Counted from the first letter of the stretch, positions 18,301-28,633 are shown. The stretch is 36,431 bases of DNA from Crenobacter intestini (GCF_004919095.1 NZ_STGJ01000024.1:1-36431); one strand, 5' to 3'. A program made the numbers and translations. Notes: generated by a model from the sequence alone, not told the origin.

Positions 18301-19901
18301 GCCTGTCCGGCCGGGCCGGGCGGCTCGGCCGGCGCCGCGTACCAGTTGCCCTTGGCAACCAGCACCGCCCCTTCGGGCTGGTTCTCGAAGTTGGGCGACA
18401 TGATCTGCACGCCGAACTCGTTGAAAGCGTCGAGGATCTGGGCGTGCAGCGCGGTCTTCATCGCCGGCGGCGACGCGGTCAGCGGCATCCTCACTTCCAG
18501 TTCGTACTCGACGTAGAAGTCCTGCAAGGAGAGCTGGCGCACGATGGGCGCGCTGTCGGTACGCAAGCCTTCGGTGCGCCGCGCGGCCAGTTCGAGCAGC
18601 GCGTGCACCTGCCGCCACGGCGTGTCGTAGCCGATGGTGATCTTGGTGGTCAGCGGCAGGCCGGCTTCGCCCGCCTGCCGCGTGTAGTTGACCACCTTGC
18701 CGCCGACCACCACCGAGTTGGGCAGCGTCACCTCGTTGCCGTGGCGGGTGCGGATCTTGGTCGACAACGCCCCCAGTTCGGTGACGAAGCCCTCGGTGTC
18801 GCCGACCAGCACCAGGTCGCCCGGCTTGAGCGCGCGCGCGTACACCAGCACCAGCCCGCTCATCGCGTGGTTCATGATGCCGGTCGAGCCCAGCGTCACC
18901 ATCAGGCCGAAGAACACGCTGACCCCCTTGAACGCGTCCGAGCTCGAGCCCGGCAAATAGGGGTAGGCGACCGTCAGCGCAAACAGCCACAACACCAGCG
19001 TGGTCAGCCGGCGCGTCGCGCCGACCGTCTCCTTGTAGAGGCCGGGCAGGGTCAGCCGGCCGTCCTCGACCGCGTCGAACACCCAACCCAAGCTACGTAC
19101 GCCAAGCCGGGTCAGCACCAGGATCAGCGCGACCTTGGCAAGGCCCGGCACCGCGCCGACCAGCCCCTCGCCCAGCGACGCGAGCAAATCGAACAAGGAC
19201 GCCGCCAGCCGCTCGCCCCACGGCCGGGTGTACGGGAAACGGGTCAGGATGAAGCTCAGCCACAGGTGCAGCGCGAGCAGCGCACCGACCAGCGCGGTCA
19301 AGTCGAGCATGTGCTGCTCGAGCTTCTGCATCACGCTGCCCAGGTCGTCGTGCGCGCCGAACCAGCGCTTGGGCAGCAAGGGCTTTTGCAACAGCCGCGC
19401 GCGGGCACGACCGCGCGCACGCGACACCAGCGCGAGCGCGAGCGCCAGCAGCACGGTGGCACCGACGGCCTGCCCGATCGCCCACGCCTGCGCGCGCGGC
19501 GAGCCCTGCTCGACGCGCATCACTCGCAGCGCCTCCAGCCTACCCTTCACCTCGTCGCCGACCTGCAGCAGGTTGCGGCTGTCGCCGGCGTCGAGGTCGC
19601 CGTCGGTCAGCGCGAACAGCGGCTTGTTGTTGAGGTAGAAGCGCAGGCCGCTCACGCCGTCGCGCGAAAACGGCGCCATCAGCACCGGCCGGGCCAGGTC
19701 GGCCTCGCCCAAGGCCCGCACGCGCGACTCGGCGCGCGCCACCCGCTGCTCGGGCGTCAAGCCGCCGACGGTCGCGTGCAGGGTGACGATGTCGCGCCCG
19801 GCGAGCGTCAGCGTCGCCTCGGGCGGCGGCGCGGTGTCCTCGGCGAGCACGAAGCCTGCGAAGAGCAGGCAGGCCAGCAGGCTGAACAGGCGGTGCAGCA
19901 T
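18297..19901 (-). CDS. MscS-family mechanosensitive ion channel protein
   Basis: MscS-family proteins open under membrane tension and release solutes on osmotic downshock. The 534-residue product has a signal peptide (residues 1-20), a periplasmic domain of about 125 residues, several membrane helices, and then the MscS pore and beta domain. The pore region is VTLGSTGIMNHAMSGLVLVY, followed by the family core LKPGDLVLVGDTEGFVTELG and VTLPNSVVVGGKVVNYTR. The cytosolic C-terminus ends in ILDAFNEFGVQIMSPNFEN, typical of the family. It is larger than E. coli MscS (286 aa), like YnaI/YbdG-type members. It overlaps the stop of the convergent membrane-protein gene. Confidence 0.92.
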   Translation of the reverse strand: MLHRLFSLLACLLFAGFVLAEDTAPPPEATLTLAGRDIVTLHATVGGLTPEQRVARAESRVRALGEADLARPVLMAPFSRDGVSGLRFYLNNKPLFALTDGDLDAGDSRNLLQVGDEVKGRLEALRVMRVEQGSPRAQAWAIGQAVGATVLLALALALVSRARGRARARLLQKPLLPKRWFGAHDDLGSVMQKLEQHMLDLTALVGALLALHLWLSFILTRFPYTRPWGERLAASLFDLLASLGEGLVGAVPGLAKVALILVLTRLGVRSLGWVFDAVEDGRLTLPGLYKETVGATRRLTTLVLWLFALTVAYPYLPGSSSDAFKGVSVFFGLMVTLGSTGIMNHAMSGLVLVYARALKPGDLVLVGDTEGFVTELGALSTKIRTRHGNEVTLPNSVVVGGKVVNYTRQAGEAGLPLTTKITIGYDTPWRQVHALLELAARRTEGLRTDSAPIVRQLSLQDFYVEYELEVRMPLTASPPAMKTALHAQILDAFNEFGVQIMSPNFENQPEGAVLVAKGNWYAAPAEPPGPAGQA

Positions 19902-19963
19902 GGGTGCGTCCTTGCGGTGTTTCTCTTCAGCATGGCACGCAAGTGTGCTTTATGCCGTATCGC

Positions 19964-21268
19964 TCAGGCGTGGCCGAGCCGGCGCCGTACCTGCCGCATC
20001 CCCCACCATACGGCGAGCGCGACCGGCGCAATCGCCGCGCCGGTGACGAGTTCGGCGTTCAGGTGCAGCCCGGCCGCCTTCGCCGCCTTCGCCGCGTAGC
20101 CGACCAGCCCGACCGCGTAATAGGTCAGCACCCCGACCGACAGCCCCTCGACCGTCTCCTGCAGCCGCAGCTGCAAGCCGGCACGCCGGTCCATGCTGGC
20201 CAGCAACGCGCGGTTCTGCACCTCGCCCGCCACCTCGACCCGGGTGCGCAGCAGCGCGGTCGCGCGCTGCAGGCGGGCGGTCAGCCTGTCCTGGCGGCGG
20301 GTGACGGTCAGGCAGGTATCCATCGCCGGCGCCAGCCGGTGCTCGACGAACTCGCAAAAGGGCTGCAGGCCGCCGATGCGCCGCTCGCGCAGCTCGCCGA
20401 TGCGCCGCTCGATCAGCTGGTAGTAGGCGTGCGACGCCGAGAAGCGGTACTGCGTCTGCGCGACCAGGTTCTCCAGTTCGGCCGACAGCGCGGAAAACTC
20501 TTCGAGCAGCGTATCGTCGCGGCTGTCCGCCGCGTTGAGCCTGGCGGTGACGGCCTTCAGCGCGATGCCCAGCTCGTCGAGCCGCGCCATCTGCTGCTTG
20601 GCCAGCGGCAAGGCGAGCAGCGCGAGCATGCGGTAGGTCTCGATCTCGAACAGGCGCTGCAGCATTCGCCCGCTCTGACGCGGCCCCATCCTGCGGTCGA
20701 CCAGCACGAAGCGCGAGAAGCCGACCGCCAGCCGCGCGTCCGGGTGCAGCCGCAAGTCGGTGTACGCGACGCCGTTGCCGTCGCCCAGCTCGGCGCCGAT
20801 CAGCTCGTGGCCGGCGAACCAGCGCGCGGCAATCGCCCGCGGCGCGTCCGGCAGCGCGTCGCCGTCGGCCAGCAGCAGCGCGTGGGCGGCGACCAGCACT
20901 TCGCCGGGCAGGGCGCTGAGCAAGGCCGCGGGCACCGCGTCGAGCGCGGTGTCGTCGAAGCCGCCGCCGCCCGCGCCGGGCACGATCACCGTCAGCCGCA
21001 CGAATTCGGTATGCAAGGACCAGCGCAGTGTCAGCGTGCCGTTGCTGCCCTGGTAGTGGCCGGCGCTGGCCTCGGGCGCCGGCAAGCCCAGTTCGGCGGC
21101 GAGGCGCGCGAGCGCCGCGCGCTGGCCGGGCGCGCCGGGCTCGCACAACAGCGCAAGCGTGGAGAGGCGGGCCGGCGACGGGATCGCCGCCGGCGGGCGC
21201 GCGTGCGCCTCGTCGTTCAAGCTCGAGCGCAGGGGGTGGGACAGCAGCAGCGGGGTCGGCGCGGACAA
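19964..21268 (-). CDS. DUF3422 family protein, probably starting at TTG
   Basis: The product shows the DUF3422 opening SHPLRSSLNDEAHARPP and the later GxHxELS-like regions (GRMLQRLFEIETYRMLALLALPLA, FSASHAYYQLIERRIGELRE). It ends with two hydrophobic segments (VEGLSVGVLTYYAVGLVGY, IAPVALAVWWGM), so it is probably a membrane-anchored coiled-coil protein. The function is unknown. I choose TTG at 21268 (434 aa) because AGGAGG lies exactly six bases upstream and the protein then begins shortly before the conserved segment. ATGs at 21292 and 21307 are in frame but lack ribosome sites. It is divergent from the sulfate operon. Confidence 0.8.
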   Translation of the reverse strand: MSAPTPLLLSHPLRSSLNDEAHARPPAAIPSPARLSTLALLCEPGAPGQRAALARLAAELGLPAPEASAGHYQGSNGTLTLRWSLHTEFVRLTVIVPGAGGGGFDDTALDAVPAALLSALPGEVLVAAHALLLADGDALPDAPRAIAARWFAGHELIGAELGDGNGVAYTDLRLHPDARLAVGFSRFVLVDRRMGPRQSGRMLQRLFEIETYRMLALLALPLAKQQMARLDELGIALKAVTARLNAADSRDDTLLEEFSALSAELENLVAQTQYRFSASHAYYQLIERRIGELRERRIGGLQPFCEFVEHRLAPAMDTCLTVTRRQDRLTARLQRATALLRTRVEVAGEVQNRALLASMDRRAGLQLRLQETVEGLSVGVLTYYAVGLVGYAAKAAKAAGLHLNAELVTGAAIAPVALAVWWGMRQVRRRLGHA

Positions 21269-21442
21269 GGTCGTCCTCCTCGGTAGTTCCATGTCATGGC
21301 AGAGCATGCAACGCTGCGCCGCAGCAAGGCAAGCCGGCCCGCCAAAATATAACGTCGGGCGATAAATGTATTGCTGCTAAGTATTTCCCGGAATAAAGAC
21401 GTCTGGGTATTCTCGCCCCATGCCCCGAACGAGGATTCCGCG

Positions 21443-22447
21443 ATGAAAAAGCTTGCCGTACGCACCCTGGCCGCCTTGCTGCTGTCCGTCCCCGCGCTGC
21501 CCGCGCTGGCCGACGCCACCTTGCTCAACGTCTCGTACGACGTGATGCGCGACTTCTACAAGGACTACAACCCGGCGTTCCAGAAGCACTGGAAGGGCAA
21601 GACCGGCGAGGCGGTCACCATCCAGCAGTCGCACGGCGGCTCGTCCAAGCAGGCGATGAGCGTGGTCGGCGGCCTGCAGGCCGACGTGATCACCATGAAC
21701 CAGGCGCCGGACATCAACATCCTCGCCGAGCGCGGCGCGCTGGTCCCTGCAGACTGGTCGAAGCGGCTGGCCAACGACAGCGTGCCGTTCACCTCGGCCA
21801 CCGTGTTCCTGGTCAGGAAGGGCAACCCGAAAGGCATCCGCGACTGGAAGGACCTCGCCAAGCCGGGCGTGCAGGTGATCGTCCCCAACCCGAAGACCTC
21901 GGGTAACGGCCGCTACAGCTACCTCGCCGCCTACGGCTGGGCGCTCAAGCAGCCCGGCGGCAACGACGCCAGCGCGCGCGCCTACGTCGGCAAGCTGTTC
22001 GGCAACGCGCCGGTGCTCGATACCGGCGGCCGCGCGGCGACCACCACCTTCATGCAGCGCCAGATCGGCGACGTGCTGATCACCTTCGAGAACGAGGCCG
22101 AGATGGTCGCCCGCGAGTTCGGCCGCGGCACCTTCGAGGTGGTCTACCCGAGCGTGACCGTCGCCGCCGAGAACCCGGTGGCCGTGGTCGACAAGGTGGT
22201 CGACAAGAAAGGCACCCGCAAGCAGGCCGAGGCCTACCTCGCCTACCTGTGGAGCCCGGAAGGCCAGACCATCGCCGCGCAGAACTACCTGCGCCCGCAG
22301 GACAAGCAGGTCGCCGCCAAGTTCTCCGGCCAGTTCCCGCCGATCAAGGCGTTCCGTGTGGTCGACGTGTTCGGCAGCTGGGACAAGGTGATGAAGACGC
22401 ACTTCGCCGACGGCGGCGTGTTCGACCAGATCTACCTGAAGAAATAA
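21443..22447 (+). CDS. sbp: Periplasmic sulfate-binding protein
   Basis: Sbp captures sulfate in the periplasm and delivers it to the CysTWA importer. The 334-residue product has a signal peptide (MKKLAVRTLAALLLS..., cleavage after about residue 23, PALA). The mature start is TLLNVSYDVMRDFYKDYNPAF, a family signature, with the QSHGGSSKQAMSVVGGLQAD and PNPKTSGNGRYSYLAAYGWA binding segments. GAGGA lies seven bases before the ATG. It is the first gene of the sulfate operon; a CysB-type regulator would be expected but I cannot define its site. Thiosulfate-binding CysP is closely related, but the sequence looks more like Sbp. Confidence 0.93.
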   Translation: MKKLAVRTLAALLLSVPALPALADATLLNVSYDVMRDFYKDYNPAFQKHWKGKTGEAVTIQQSHGGSSKQAMSVVGGLQADVITMNQAPDINILAERGALVPADWSKRLANDSVPFTSATVFLVRKGNPKGIRDWKDLAKPGVQVIVPNPKTSGNGRYSYLAAYGWALKQPGGNDASARAYVGKLFGNAPVLDTGGRAATTTFMQRQIGDVLITFENEAEMVAREFGRGTFEVVYPSVTVAAENPVAVVDKVVDKKGTRKQAEAYLAYLWSPEGQTIAAQNYLRPQDKQVAAKFSGQFPPIKAFRVVDVFGSWDKVMKTHFADGGVFDQIYLKK

Positions 22448-22454
22448 GCGCCGC

Positions 22455-22474
22455 GCGGGGGCCCTGGCCCCCGC
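22455..22474 (+). promoter_or_regulatory. Intercistronic hairpin between sbp and cysT
   Basis: GCGGGGGCC pairs with GGCCCCCGC around a 2-base apex (22455-22463 with 22466-22474) eight bases after the sbp stop. There is no T run. Such a stem could protect the sbp end of the mRNA and so give more binding protein than permease. Confidence 0.6.
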
Positions 22475-22492
22475 CCGCCCGGGATGCCCACC

Positions 22493-23329
22493 ATGAACCT
22501 GATTGCCAAACGTTACAGCGTGCTGCCGGGCTTCGGCCTGTCGCTCGGCTACGCGCTGTTCTGGCTCGGCCTGATCGTGCTGCTGCCGTTCGCCGCGCTC
22601 GCGCTCAACGCGTCAACGCTCGGCTGGACCGCCTTTATCGAGCAGGTCAGCGCGCCGCGCGTGCTCGCCTCGCTGCAACTGTCGTTCGGCGCCGCGCTGA
22701 TCGCCGCCTCCGTCAACGCGCTGATGGGCTTTTTGGTCGCGTGGGTGCTGGTGCGCTACAGCTTCCCGGGCAAGCGTTTCGTCGACGCGCTGATCGACCT
22801 GCCCTTCGCGCTGCCGACCGCGGTGGCCGGCATCGCGCTGACCACCATCTACGCGCCGAACGGCTGGCTCGGCCGCTACCTGGACCCCCTGGGCATCAAG
22901 GTGGCGTTCACGCCGCTGGGCATCGTCGTCGCGCTGATCTTCGTGAGCCTGCCCTTCGTCGTGCGCACGGTGCAGCCGGTGCTCGAGGACCTGGAAAAGG
23001 AACTGGAAGAGGCCGCCACCTGCCTGGGCGCCGGGCGCTGGCAGATCTTCCGCCGCGTGATCTTCCCGGCGGTGCTGCCCGCGCTGCTGACCGGCAGCGC
23101 GATGGCGTTCGCCCGCGCCACCGGCGAGTTCGGTTCGGTGATCTTCATCGCCGGCAACATCCCGCTGGTCTCGGAGATCGCGCCGCTGATCATCATCTCC
23201 AAGCTCGAGCAGTTCGACGTCGCCGGCGCGACGGCGGTGGCGGTGGTGATGCTCGCACTGTCGTTCTTCGTGCTGTTCCTGATCAATCTGCTGCAGTGGT
23301 GGACCGCGCGCCGCCACGGCATGAAGTAA
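22493..23329 (+). CDS. cysT: Sulfate ABC transporter permease CysT (CysU)
   Basis: This is one of two membrane subunits of the sulfate/thiosulfate importer. It shows [20 protein letters not shown] at the N-terminus, about six membrane helices and the permease EAA loop [21 protein letters not shown], which docks to CysA. The ATG at 22493 is chosen because GGGA lies about eight bases upstream; an in-frame ATG at 22484 directly abuts that sequence and would have no ribosome site. The product is 278 residues, close to the family length. The next gene, cysW, follows after 10 bases. Confidence 0.94.
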   Translation: MNLIAKRYSVLPGFGLSLGYALFWLGLIVLLPFAALALNASTLGWTAFIEQVSAPRVLASLQLSFGAALIAASVNALMGFLVAWVLVRYSFPGKRFVDALIDLPFALPTAVAGIALTTIYAPNGWLGRYLDPLGIKVAFTPLGIVVALIFVSLPFVVRTVQPVLEDLEKELEEAATCLGAGRWQIFRRVIFPAVLPALLTGSAMAFARATGEFGSVIFIAGNIPLVSEIAPLIIISKLEQFDVAGATAVAVVMLALSFFVLFLINLLQWWTARRHGMK

Positions 23330-23339
23330 GGAGGCTGCG

Positions 23340-24200
23340 ATGCAGACGACCGAATCGCGCCCGGTGCGCCTCGCGCTGACCGCGCTGACGCTGGCCTTCC
23401 TCGGCCTCTTCCTGGTGGTGCCGCTGGCGGCGGTGTTCTGGGAGGCGCTGTCCAAGGGCTGGGACCTGTACGCGGCGGCGCTGGTCGAGTACGAGGCGTG
23501 GCAGGCGATCAAGCTGACGCTGATCGCGGCCGCCATCGCGGTGCCGCTGAACCTGGTGTTCGGCGTGGCCGCCGCGTGGGCGATCGCCCGCTTCGACTTC
23601 CGCGGCAAGAGCCTGCTCACCACGCTGATCGACCTGCCGTTCTCGGTGTCGCCGGTGGTCGCCGGCCTGATGTACGTGCTGCTGTTCGGCGTCAACAGCG
23701 CCATCGGCGGCTGGTTGGCCGAACACGACATCCAGATCATCTTCGCGGTGCCCGGCATCGTGCTCGCCACCGTGTTCGTCACCTTCCCCTTCGTCGCCCG
23801 CGAGCTGATCCCGCTGATGCAGGCGCAGGGGCAGGAGGAGGAACAGGCGGCGCTGGTGCTCGGCGCGTCCGGCTGGCAGACCTTCTGGCGGGTCACCCTG
23901 CCCAACGTGAAGTGGGGCCTGCTCTACGGCGTGATCCTGACCAACGCCCGCGCGATGGGCGAGTTCGGCGCGGTCAGCGTGGTGTCCGGCCATATCCGCG
24001 GCGAGACCAACACCATCCCGCTGCACGTCGAGATCCTTTACAACGAGTACAACTTCGTCGGCGCCTTCGCCTGCGCGTCCATCCTCGCGCTGCTCGCGCT
24101 GGTGACGCTGGCGGTGAAGACCTACGTCGAATGGCGGATCGAGCGCCAGCACGCCGCGTCGCTGATCCGAACCCAACAGGCCCGCGAGGCGCTGGCTTGA
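23340..24200 (+). CDS. cysW: Sulfate ABC transporter permease CysW
   Basis: The second membrane subunit has 286 residues and six predicted helices. It shows [22 protein letters not shown], typical of CysW, the EAA loop [23 protein letters not shown] and [19 protein letters not shown] near the C-terminal helices. AAGGAG lies six bases before the ATG. It sits between cysT and cysA in the usual operon order. The C-terminus carries a short charged tail rich in Arg and Gln. Confidence 0.95.
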   Translation: MQTTESRPVRLALTALTLAFLGLFLVVPLAAVFWEALSKGWDLYAAALVEYEAWQAIKLTLIAAAIAVPLNLVFGVAAAWAIARFDFRGKSLLTTLIDLPFSVSPVVAGLMYVLLFGVNSAIGGWLAEHDIQIIFAVPGIVLATVFVTFPFVARELIPLMQAQGQEEEQAALVLGASGWQTFWRVTLPNVKWGLLYGVILTNARAMGEFGAVSVVSGHIRGETNTIPLHVEILYNEYNFVGAFACASILALLALVTLAVKTYVEWRIERQHAASLIRTQQAREALA

Positions 24201-24225
24201 GCCCGCCCGCCCGAGGACACACACG

Positions 24226-25290
<1,065 letters not shown>

Positions 25291-25312
25291 GACACCGGCG
25301 CCGCCATGTGAA

Positions 25313-25337
25313 AAGGGGCCCCACGGGGCCCCTTCTT
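25313..25337. terminator. Bidirectional terminator between cysA and the chemoreceptor gene
   Basis: AAGGGGCCCC pairs with GGGGCCCCTT over AC (25313-25322 with 25325-25334), with TTCTT on the plus side and AAAA/TTTT on the minus side. It serves the convergent cysA (+) and chemoreceptor (-) transcripts. Confidence 0.85.
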
Positions 25338-25354
25338 GCGGGTAACGGCACGGG

Positions 25355-26986
25355 TCAGCCCAGCCGGAACACCGACACTTCCTTGTTCAAGCCCTGCGCG
25401 CTCTGCGCGATATTGGTCGCGTTGGCGCTGATCTGCAGCATGGCGGCGGCGGTCTCCTCGCTCATCTGCGCGACCTGTTCCATATTGCGCGCGACTTCGC
25501 TGCTGGCGGTGCGCTGCTCGTCGACCGAGCTGGCGATATGCTCGACGTCGCTGTTCGCCTGCTGCAGCACGCGGTCGCTCTCGTGGAACAGCTCGGCGAC
25601 ACGGGTGCTGCACGCGCGGCTTGCTTCCAGCGTATCGACGCCCTGCTGGACGATGCCAGCGAGCGACGCGGACTTTTCACCGAGCTTGGCGTTGAAGCGG
25701 TCGATCTCGGCGGCCGAAGTCGACGACTTCTCGGCGAGCTTCCTCACCTCGTCGGCGACCACCGCGAAGCCGCGGCCCTGCTCGCCGGCGCGCGCCGCCT
25801 CGATCGCGGCGTTCAGCGCCAGCAGGTTGGTCTGGTCGGCGATGTCGCGCACTTCCTGCGTCATCTTGGTGATCGCCTGCGTGTTCTCGATGAAGTCCTG
25901 AGCCGAGCTCGAGAGCTGCTCGATCACCTGCTGCATCGAGCCCATGTCGCGCTCGAGCGAGTCCATCTCGGAGAGGCCCTGACGGCTGAGCGAGAGGTTC
26001 TGCCGCGCCTTCTGCCGCAGGTCGTCGGCCGCCTCGGCCACCGTCGCGATGCTGACGGTCAGCTGTTCGACCGCGCTCGCGCTGGCGCTGGCCGCCTCCG
26101 ACTGGCGGTTGCTGGCGACCTGCACCTGGCTGGCGGCGCCGGCCAGCTCCTCGACCATGCCGACCGCGCCGCTGGTCGCACCCTGCACCGAGCGCAACGT
26201 CGCGGCGAGCTTGCCGACGCTGTCCCGCAACGCGGCGAGCATATGTCCAAGCTCGTCGTCACGGTTGATCACGATCTGCCGCGCGAGGTCGCCCTCGGCC
26301 AGCGCGTCGGCGGTAGCGACCGCCTCGTCCAGCGGACGCATGATCGACCGCACCAGCAAGGCGCCGACAATGATGCTCAGCAGCACCGCCAGCGCACAAC
26401 TTCCAGCCAGCACCAACAGCGCGGTGTCGATCTGCTCGACACCCCGCCCGGTGTCTTCGTTGGTCGACTGCACCTCAAATTTCGCCAACTCCTGCAACTG
26501 CCTTTGCCATTCGACATTGACGGATGCCAATGCCTCCACGGCCACCTGCAAGGCGGCCGCATCACCTGCACGCAACTCAGCTATGAATTCGCCAACCAGT
26601 TTGTCCGATCGGACGTGCAGTTGAGCCAAGCTCGCGGCCAGCTCTCGTTCTTTTGGCTGAGCTTTCGGGTGCTTCAATTGGGCGGCCAACTGCTGCTCAA
26701 GCCCGTCATAAATGTCCTGCAAGCGCTTGACCTTGTCCTCGATCTCCCGGAAAGAGGCCCCCGGCTGCGCCGTCAGCAGCGTGCGCAACGTGATGCGCTG
26801 CTCAAGCTGGTTGACCTGCATCTGGCTGGCCAGCACCAAATTTGGCTGATTGAGTTCTCGAATATCAAGCAACTGGGTGCGGACAATATTCAGCGCACCG
26901 TAGGTACTGAAACCTGCGCCAAGCAGCAACGCGACGACCAGTGCAAAGCTGCCATACAGGCGATGAGAGAGTTTGAGGCTGCGCAT
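25355..26986 (-). CDS. Methyl-accepting chemotaxis protein
   Basis: The 543-residue receptor has the classic layout. A first membrane helix spans about residues 10-32 ([19 protein letters not shown]), followed by a helical periplasmic sensor domain of about 150 residues of the four-helix-bundle kind. A second helix ([22 protein letters not shown], near 190-212), a HAMP domain and a long cytoplasmic signalling coiled coil follow. The conserved hairpin tip [20 protein letters not shown], which contacts CheA and CheW, is intact. There is no C-terminal CheR-tethering pentapeptide. The ligand is unknown. The ATG at 26986 is used; the preceding GTG is in frame. The gene stands alone, with inverted repeats upstream. 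Confidence 0.95.
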   Translation of the reverse strand: MRSLKLSHRLYGSFALVVALLLGAGFSTYGALNIVRTQLLDIRELNQPNLVLASQMQVNQLEQRITLRTLLTAQPGASFREIEDKVKRLQDIYDGLEQQLAAQLKHPKAQPKERELAASLAQLHVRSDKLVGEFIAELRAGDAAALQVAVEALASVNVEWQRQLQELAKFEVQSTNEDTGRGVEQIDTALLVLAGSCALAVLLSIIVGALLVRSIMRPLDEAVATADALAEGDLARQIVINRDDELGHMLAALRDSVGKLAATLRSVQGATSGAVGMVEELAGAASQVQVASNRQSEAASASASAVEQLTVSIATVAEAADDLRQKARQNLSLSRQGLSEMDSLERDMGSMQQVIEQLSSSAQDFIENTQAITKMTQEVRDIADQTNLLALNAAIEAARAGEQGRGFAVVADEVRKLAEKSSTSAAEIDRFNAKLGEKSASLAGIVQQGVDTLEASRACSTRVAELFHESDRVLQQANSDVEHIASSVDEQRTASSEVARNMEQVAQMSEETAAAMLQISANATNIAQSAQGLNKEVSVFRLG

Positions 26987-27027
26987 CACGTTTGCCGATC
27001 TTTTGAGTGTGAATGCGTGCCATCATA

Positions 27028-27106
27028 AACAAATGCCTATTGGATGCATTTGTTCAAAATCAAATCGATTTACTTTCCTTTTATTCAAATTAGGCATGAA
27101 ATGCCT
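27028..27106. promoter_or_regulatory. Inverted repeats in the A+T-rich gap upstream of the chemoreceptor gene
   Basis: AACAAATGC (27028-27036) and GCATTTGTT (27046-27054) form a 9-bp inverted repeat with a 9-base spacer about 45-70 bases before the chemoreceptor start. A second one, AGGCAT-GAA-ATGCCT (27092-27106), lies just after the dciA-like stop and could be that gene's weak terminator. The gap 26987-27108 is conspicuously A+T-rich. I could not assign promoter boxes with confidence. Confidence 0.45.
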
Positions 27107-27108
27107 GA

Positions 27109-27531
27109 TTAGCGCCGGTGGTGCGCGGCCATCCGCGAGAGCGCGCGGGCGAGCGCCGCGTCGTCGACCTGCTCGGCCGCCGCCTGCAAGGCAGCCACGC
27201 CGGCCGCCCCGACCGCGATGGTCTTCGCGCGTGCGGGCGGCTGCACGCGCGGCGCCACCCTCACCCGCACGCGGCTCGCGGTGAAACCGCGCGCGGCGAG
27301 CGCGGCGAGCAGGCCGTCGCCCAACATGCGCAGCCGCGCGGCCGCGACGCCGTGGTCGGCAAACACGACCAGTTCCCCGTCGCGGATGCGCACCGCGTGG
27401 CACTGGCCGGCGATCGCCGCCGGCAGTTGCTGCTGGAAGGCGTCGTCGAGCGCGCGCGCCTCGCCGGCGATCGCGGCAAGACGGGCGAGCGGCCCCTGGC
27501 GGACCAGGGCGTTGAGCGGGCGGTATTCCAT
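27109..27531 (-). CDS. dciA: DUF721/DciA-like protein
   Basis: The 140-residue product has the DUF721 pattern: a helical start (MEYRPLNALVRQGPLARLAAIAGEARALDDAFQ region) and a KH-like core with the CHAVRIRDGELVVFADHGVAAARLRML segment. In many bacteria DciA is the loader or operator of the replicative helicase DnaB. The ATG at 27531 is preferred over an upstream in-frame start because the sequence before it is not family-like. In many Neisseriales and other betaproteobacteria a DUF721 gene lies near secA; here secA is about 20 kb away. The assignment to DciA proper rather than another DUF721 protein is moderate. Confidence 0.7.
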   Translation of the reverse strand: MEYRPLNALVRQGPLARLAAIAGEARALDDAFQQQLPAAIAGQCHAVRIRDGELVVFADHGVAAARLRMLGDGLLAALAARGFTASRVRVRVAPRVQPPARAKTIAVGAAGVAALQAAAEQVDDAALARALSRMAAHHRR

Positions 27532-27583
27532 GGCAGGCTCGGATGCAGGCAGATGTGCGCATTGTAACGCGGCGTCCGCAAAC

Positions 27584-27612
27584 AAAAACCCGGCGCCAGG
27601 CGCCGGGTTTTT
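27584..27612. terminator. Bidirectional terminator downstream of the YdcH gene
   Basis: AAAAACCCGGCGCC and GGCGCCGGGTTTTT (27584-27597 with 27599-27612) make a very stable stem with A and T flanks. It ends the YdcH transcript before the dciA-like gene. Confidence 0.9.
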
Positions 27613-27633
27613 GGCAAGCCGTGTGGCCTGCGC

Positions 27634-27849
27634 TCAGGCTTCTGCCTTCTTCAGGATCGCGTACAGCTCGTCCTTCAGGTGCAGCTTCTGCTTCTTCAGC
27701 AGCTCGACCGCTTCGCCGGTCGCAGGCGTGATGCCCTCTTCCATGTTCTTGATCTGCTGGTCGAGCGCGTTGTGCTCGTCGAACAGGCGGGCGAAGTGCG
27801 CGTCTTCGGTCTTCAGCTTGGAAATCAGTTCGCGGTATTCGGGAAACAT
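27634..27849 (-). CDS. YdcH/DUF465 family small protein
   Basis: The 71-residue product (MFPEYRELISKLKTEDAHF start, ENAxLDxxI-like DEHNALDQQIKNMEEG middle, KKQKLHLKDELYAILKKAEA end) fits the YdcH (DUF465) family: short, fully helical, coiled-coil cytosolic proteins of unknown role. GGAGAG lies six bases before the ATG. It is monocistronic, with a terminator after it and, upstream, a -10 box and an FNR-like site at the position typical of activator-dependent promoters. Confidence 0.88.
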   Translation of the reverse strand: MFPEYRELISKLKTEDAHFARLFDEHNALDQQIKNMEEGITPATGEAVELLKKQKLHLKDELYAILKKAEA

Positions 27850-27904
27850 GGGTTCTCTCCTGCGTGGATAAGGCGGGCGGTGCGGCCGCCCTTCGTATGA
27901 CTAA

Positions 27905-27965
27905 ATCATACCACTGGCACGCCGGCTGCCCGCGCCCGCCAGCGATGACGTTTGACTTACATCAA
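27905..27965 (-). promoter_or_regulatory. Candidate FNR/ANR-activated promoter of the YdcH gene
   Basis: On the minus strand TTGATGTAAGTCAA (27965-27952) matches the FNR/ANR consensus TTGAT-N4-ATCAA at nine of ten bases. TATGAT (27910-27905) is a good -10 box, and the bases at -35 (GCGGGC) are non-consensus. With a start point near 27898 the FNR-like site is centred about 60 bases upstream, a class I activator position. The site overlaps the stop codon of the upstream HdeD-like gene. Confidence 0.5.
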
Positions 27966-28633
27966 GCACCGCTGGCCGTGCCGCCGTCCACCTTGCCACC
28001 GGCGACCGGCACACTGTCGTCGGTCTTGGCCTGCGGCTGGCTGTCGGCCTGCTTTTCGGCGCGCTCGAGCGCCTCGTGCACGCGGCGCGCGGCCAGCGCA
28101 ATGAACACCGCGCTCCAGCCGTCGAAGATCAGCTCGAAGCTGACCGCGAGGCCGATCAGCCACAGGCCGGACAGCGGCCAGGTCACCAGGATGTACAGGC
28201 CGAACAGGATGGACAGCACGCCGCCGGCGACCACCCAGCCCCAGCCGGGCTCGGGGCGGTGCTGGGTGCCGGCGATCGCGCGCATGAAGCCGACCGCGAT
28301 CAGGAAGCCGCCTATCATCAGCGTCAGCCACTCGGCCGAAAACAGCGGCTGCAGCACCATCAGGATGCCGGCCGCCGCGTACATCAGCGCGATCAGCACC
28401 GCGACGCCGCGGCTCTTCCACCCTGCGCCGTGGAACACCGCGCTATAGAGCTTGAGCGCCGCGCCGGCCAGCAGCAGGGCGCCGACGGCGAGCACCGCGC
28501 CGACCGTGTACGCGACGCTGGCGAACACGCCGATCGAACCGCCGATCAGGTAGAGGATGCCGATCGCGAGCAGGCCCGCCCAGTAGCGGGTCAGCTTGCC
28601 GAACAACTGTACAGAATATGGTAAACGGGACAT
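27962..28633 (-). CDS. HdeD/DUF308-family membrane protein
   Basis: The 223-residue product has six hydrophobic helices with the repeating small-residue pattern of the HdeD family (for example YWAGLLAIGILYLIGGSIGVF and GWVVAGGVLSILFGLYILV). HdeD in E. coli takes part in acid resistance at high cell density; most homologues are uncharacterised. The C-terminal 40 residues are a charged cytosolic tail. GGAG lies six bases before the ATG. It is divergent from the ExoD-like gene. Confidence 0.85.
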   Translation of the reverse strand: MSRLPYSVQLFGKLTRYWAGLLAIGILYLIGGSIGVFASVAYTVGAVLAVGALLLAGAALKLYSAVFHGAGWKSRGVAVLIALMYAAAGILMVLQPLFSAEWLTLMIGGFLIAVGFMRAIAGTQHRPEPGWGWVVAGGVLSILFGLYILVTWPLSGLWLIGLAVSFELIFDGWSAVFIALAARRVHEALERAEKQADSQPQAKTDDSVPVAGGKVDGGTASGA

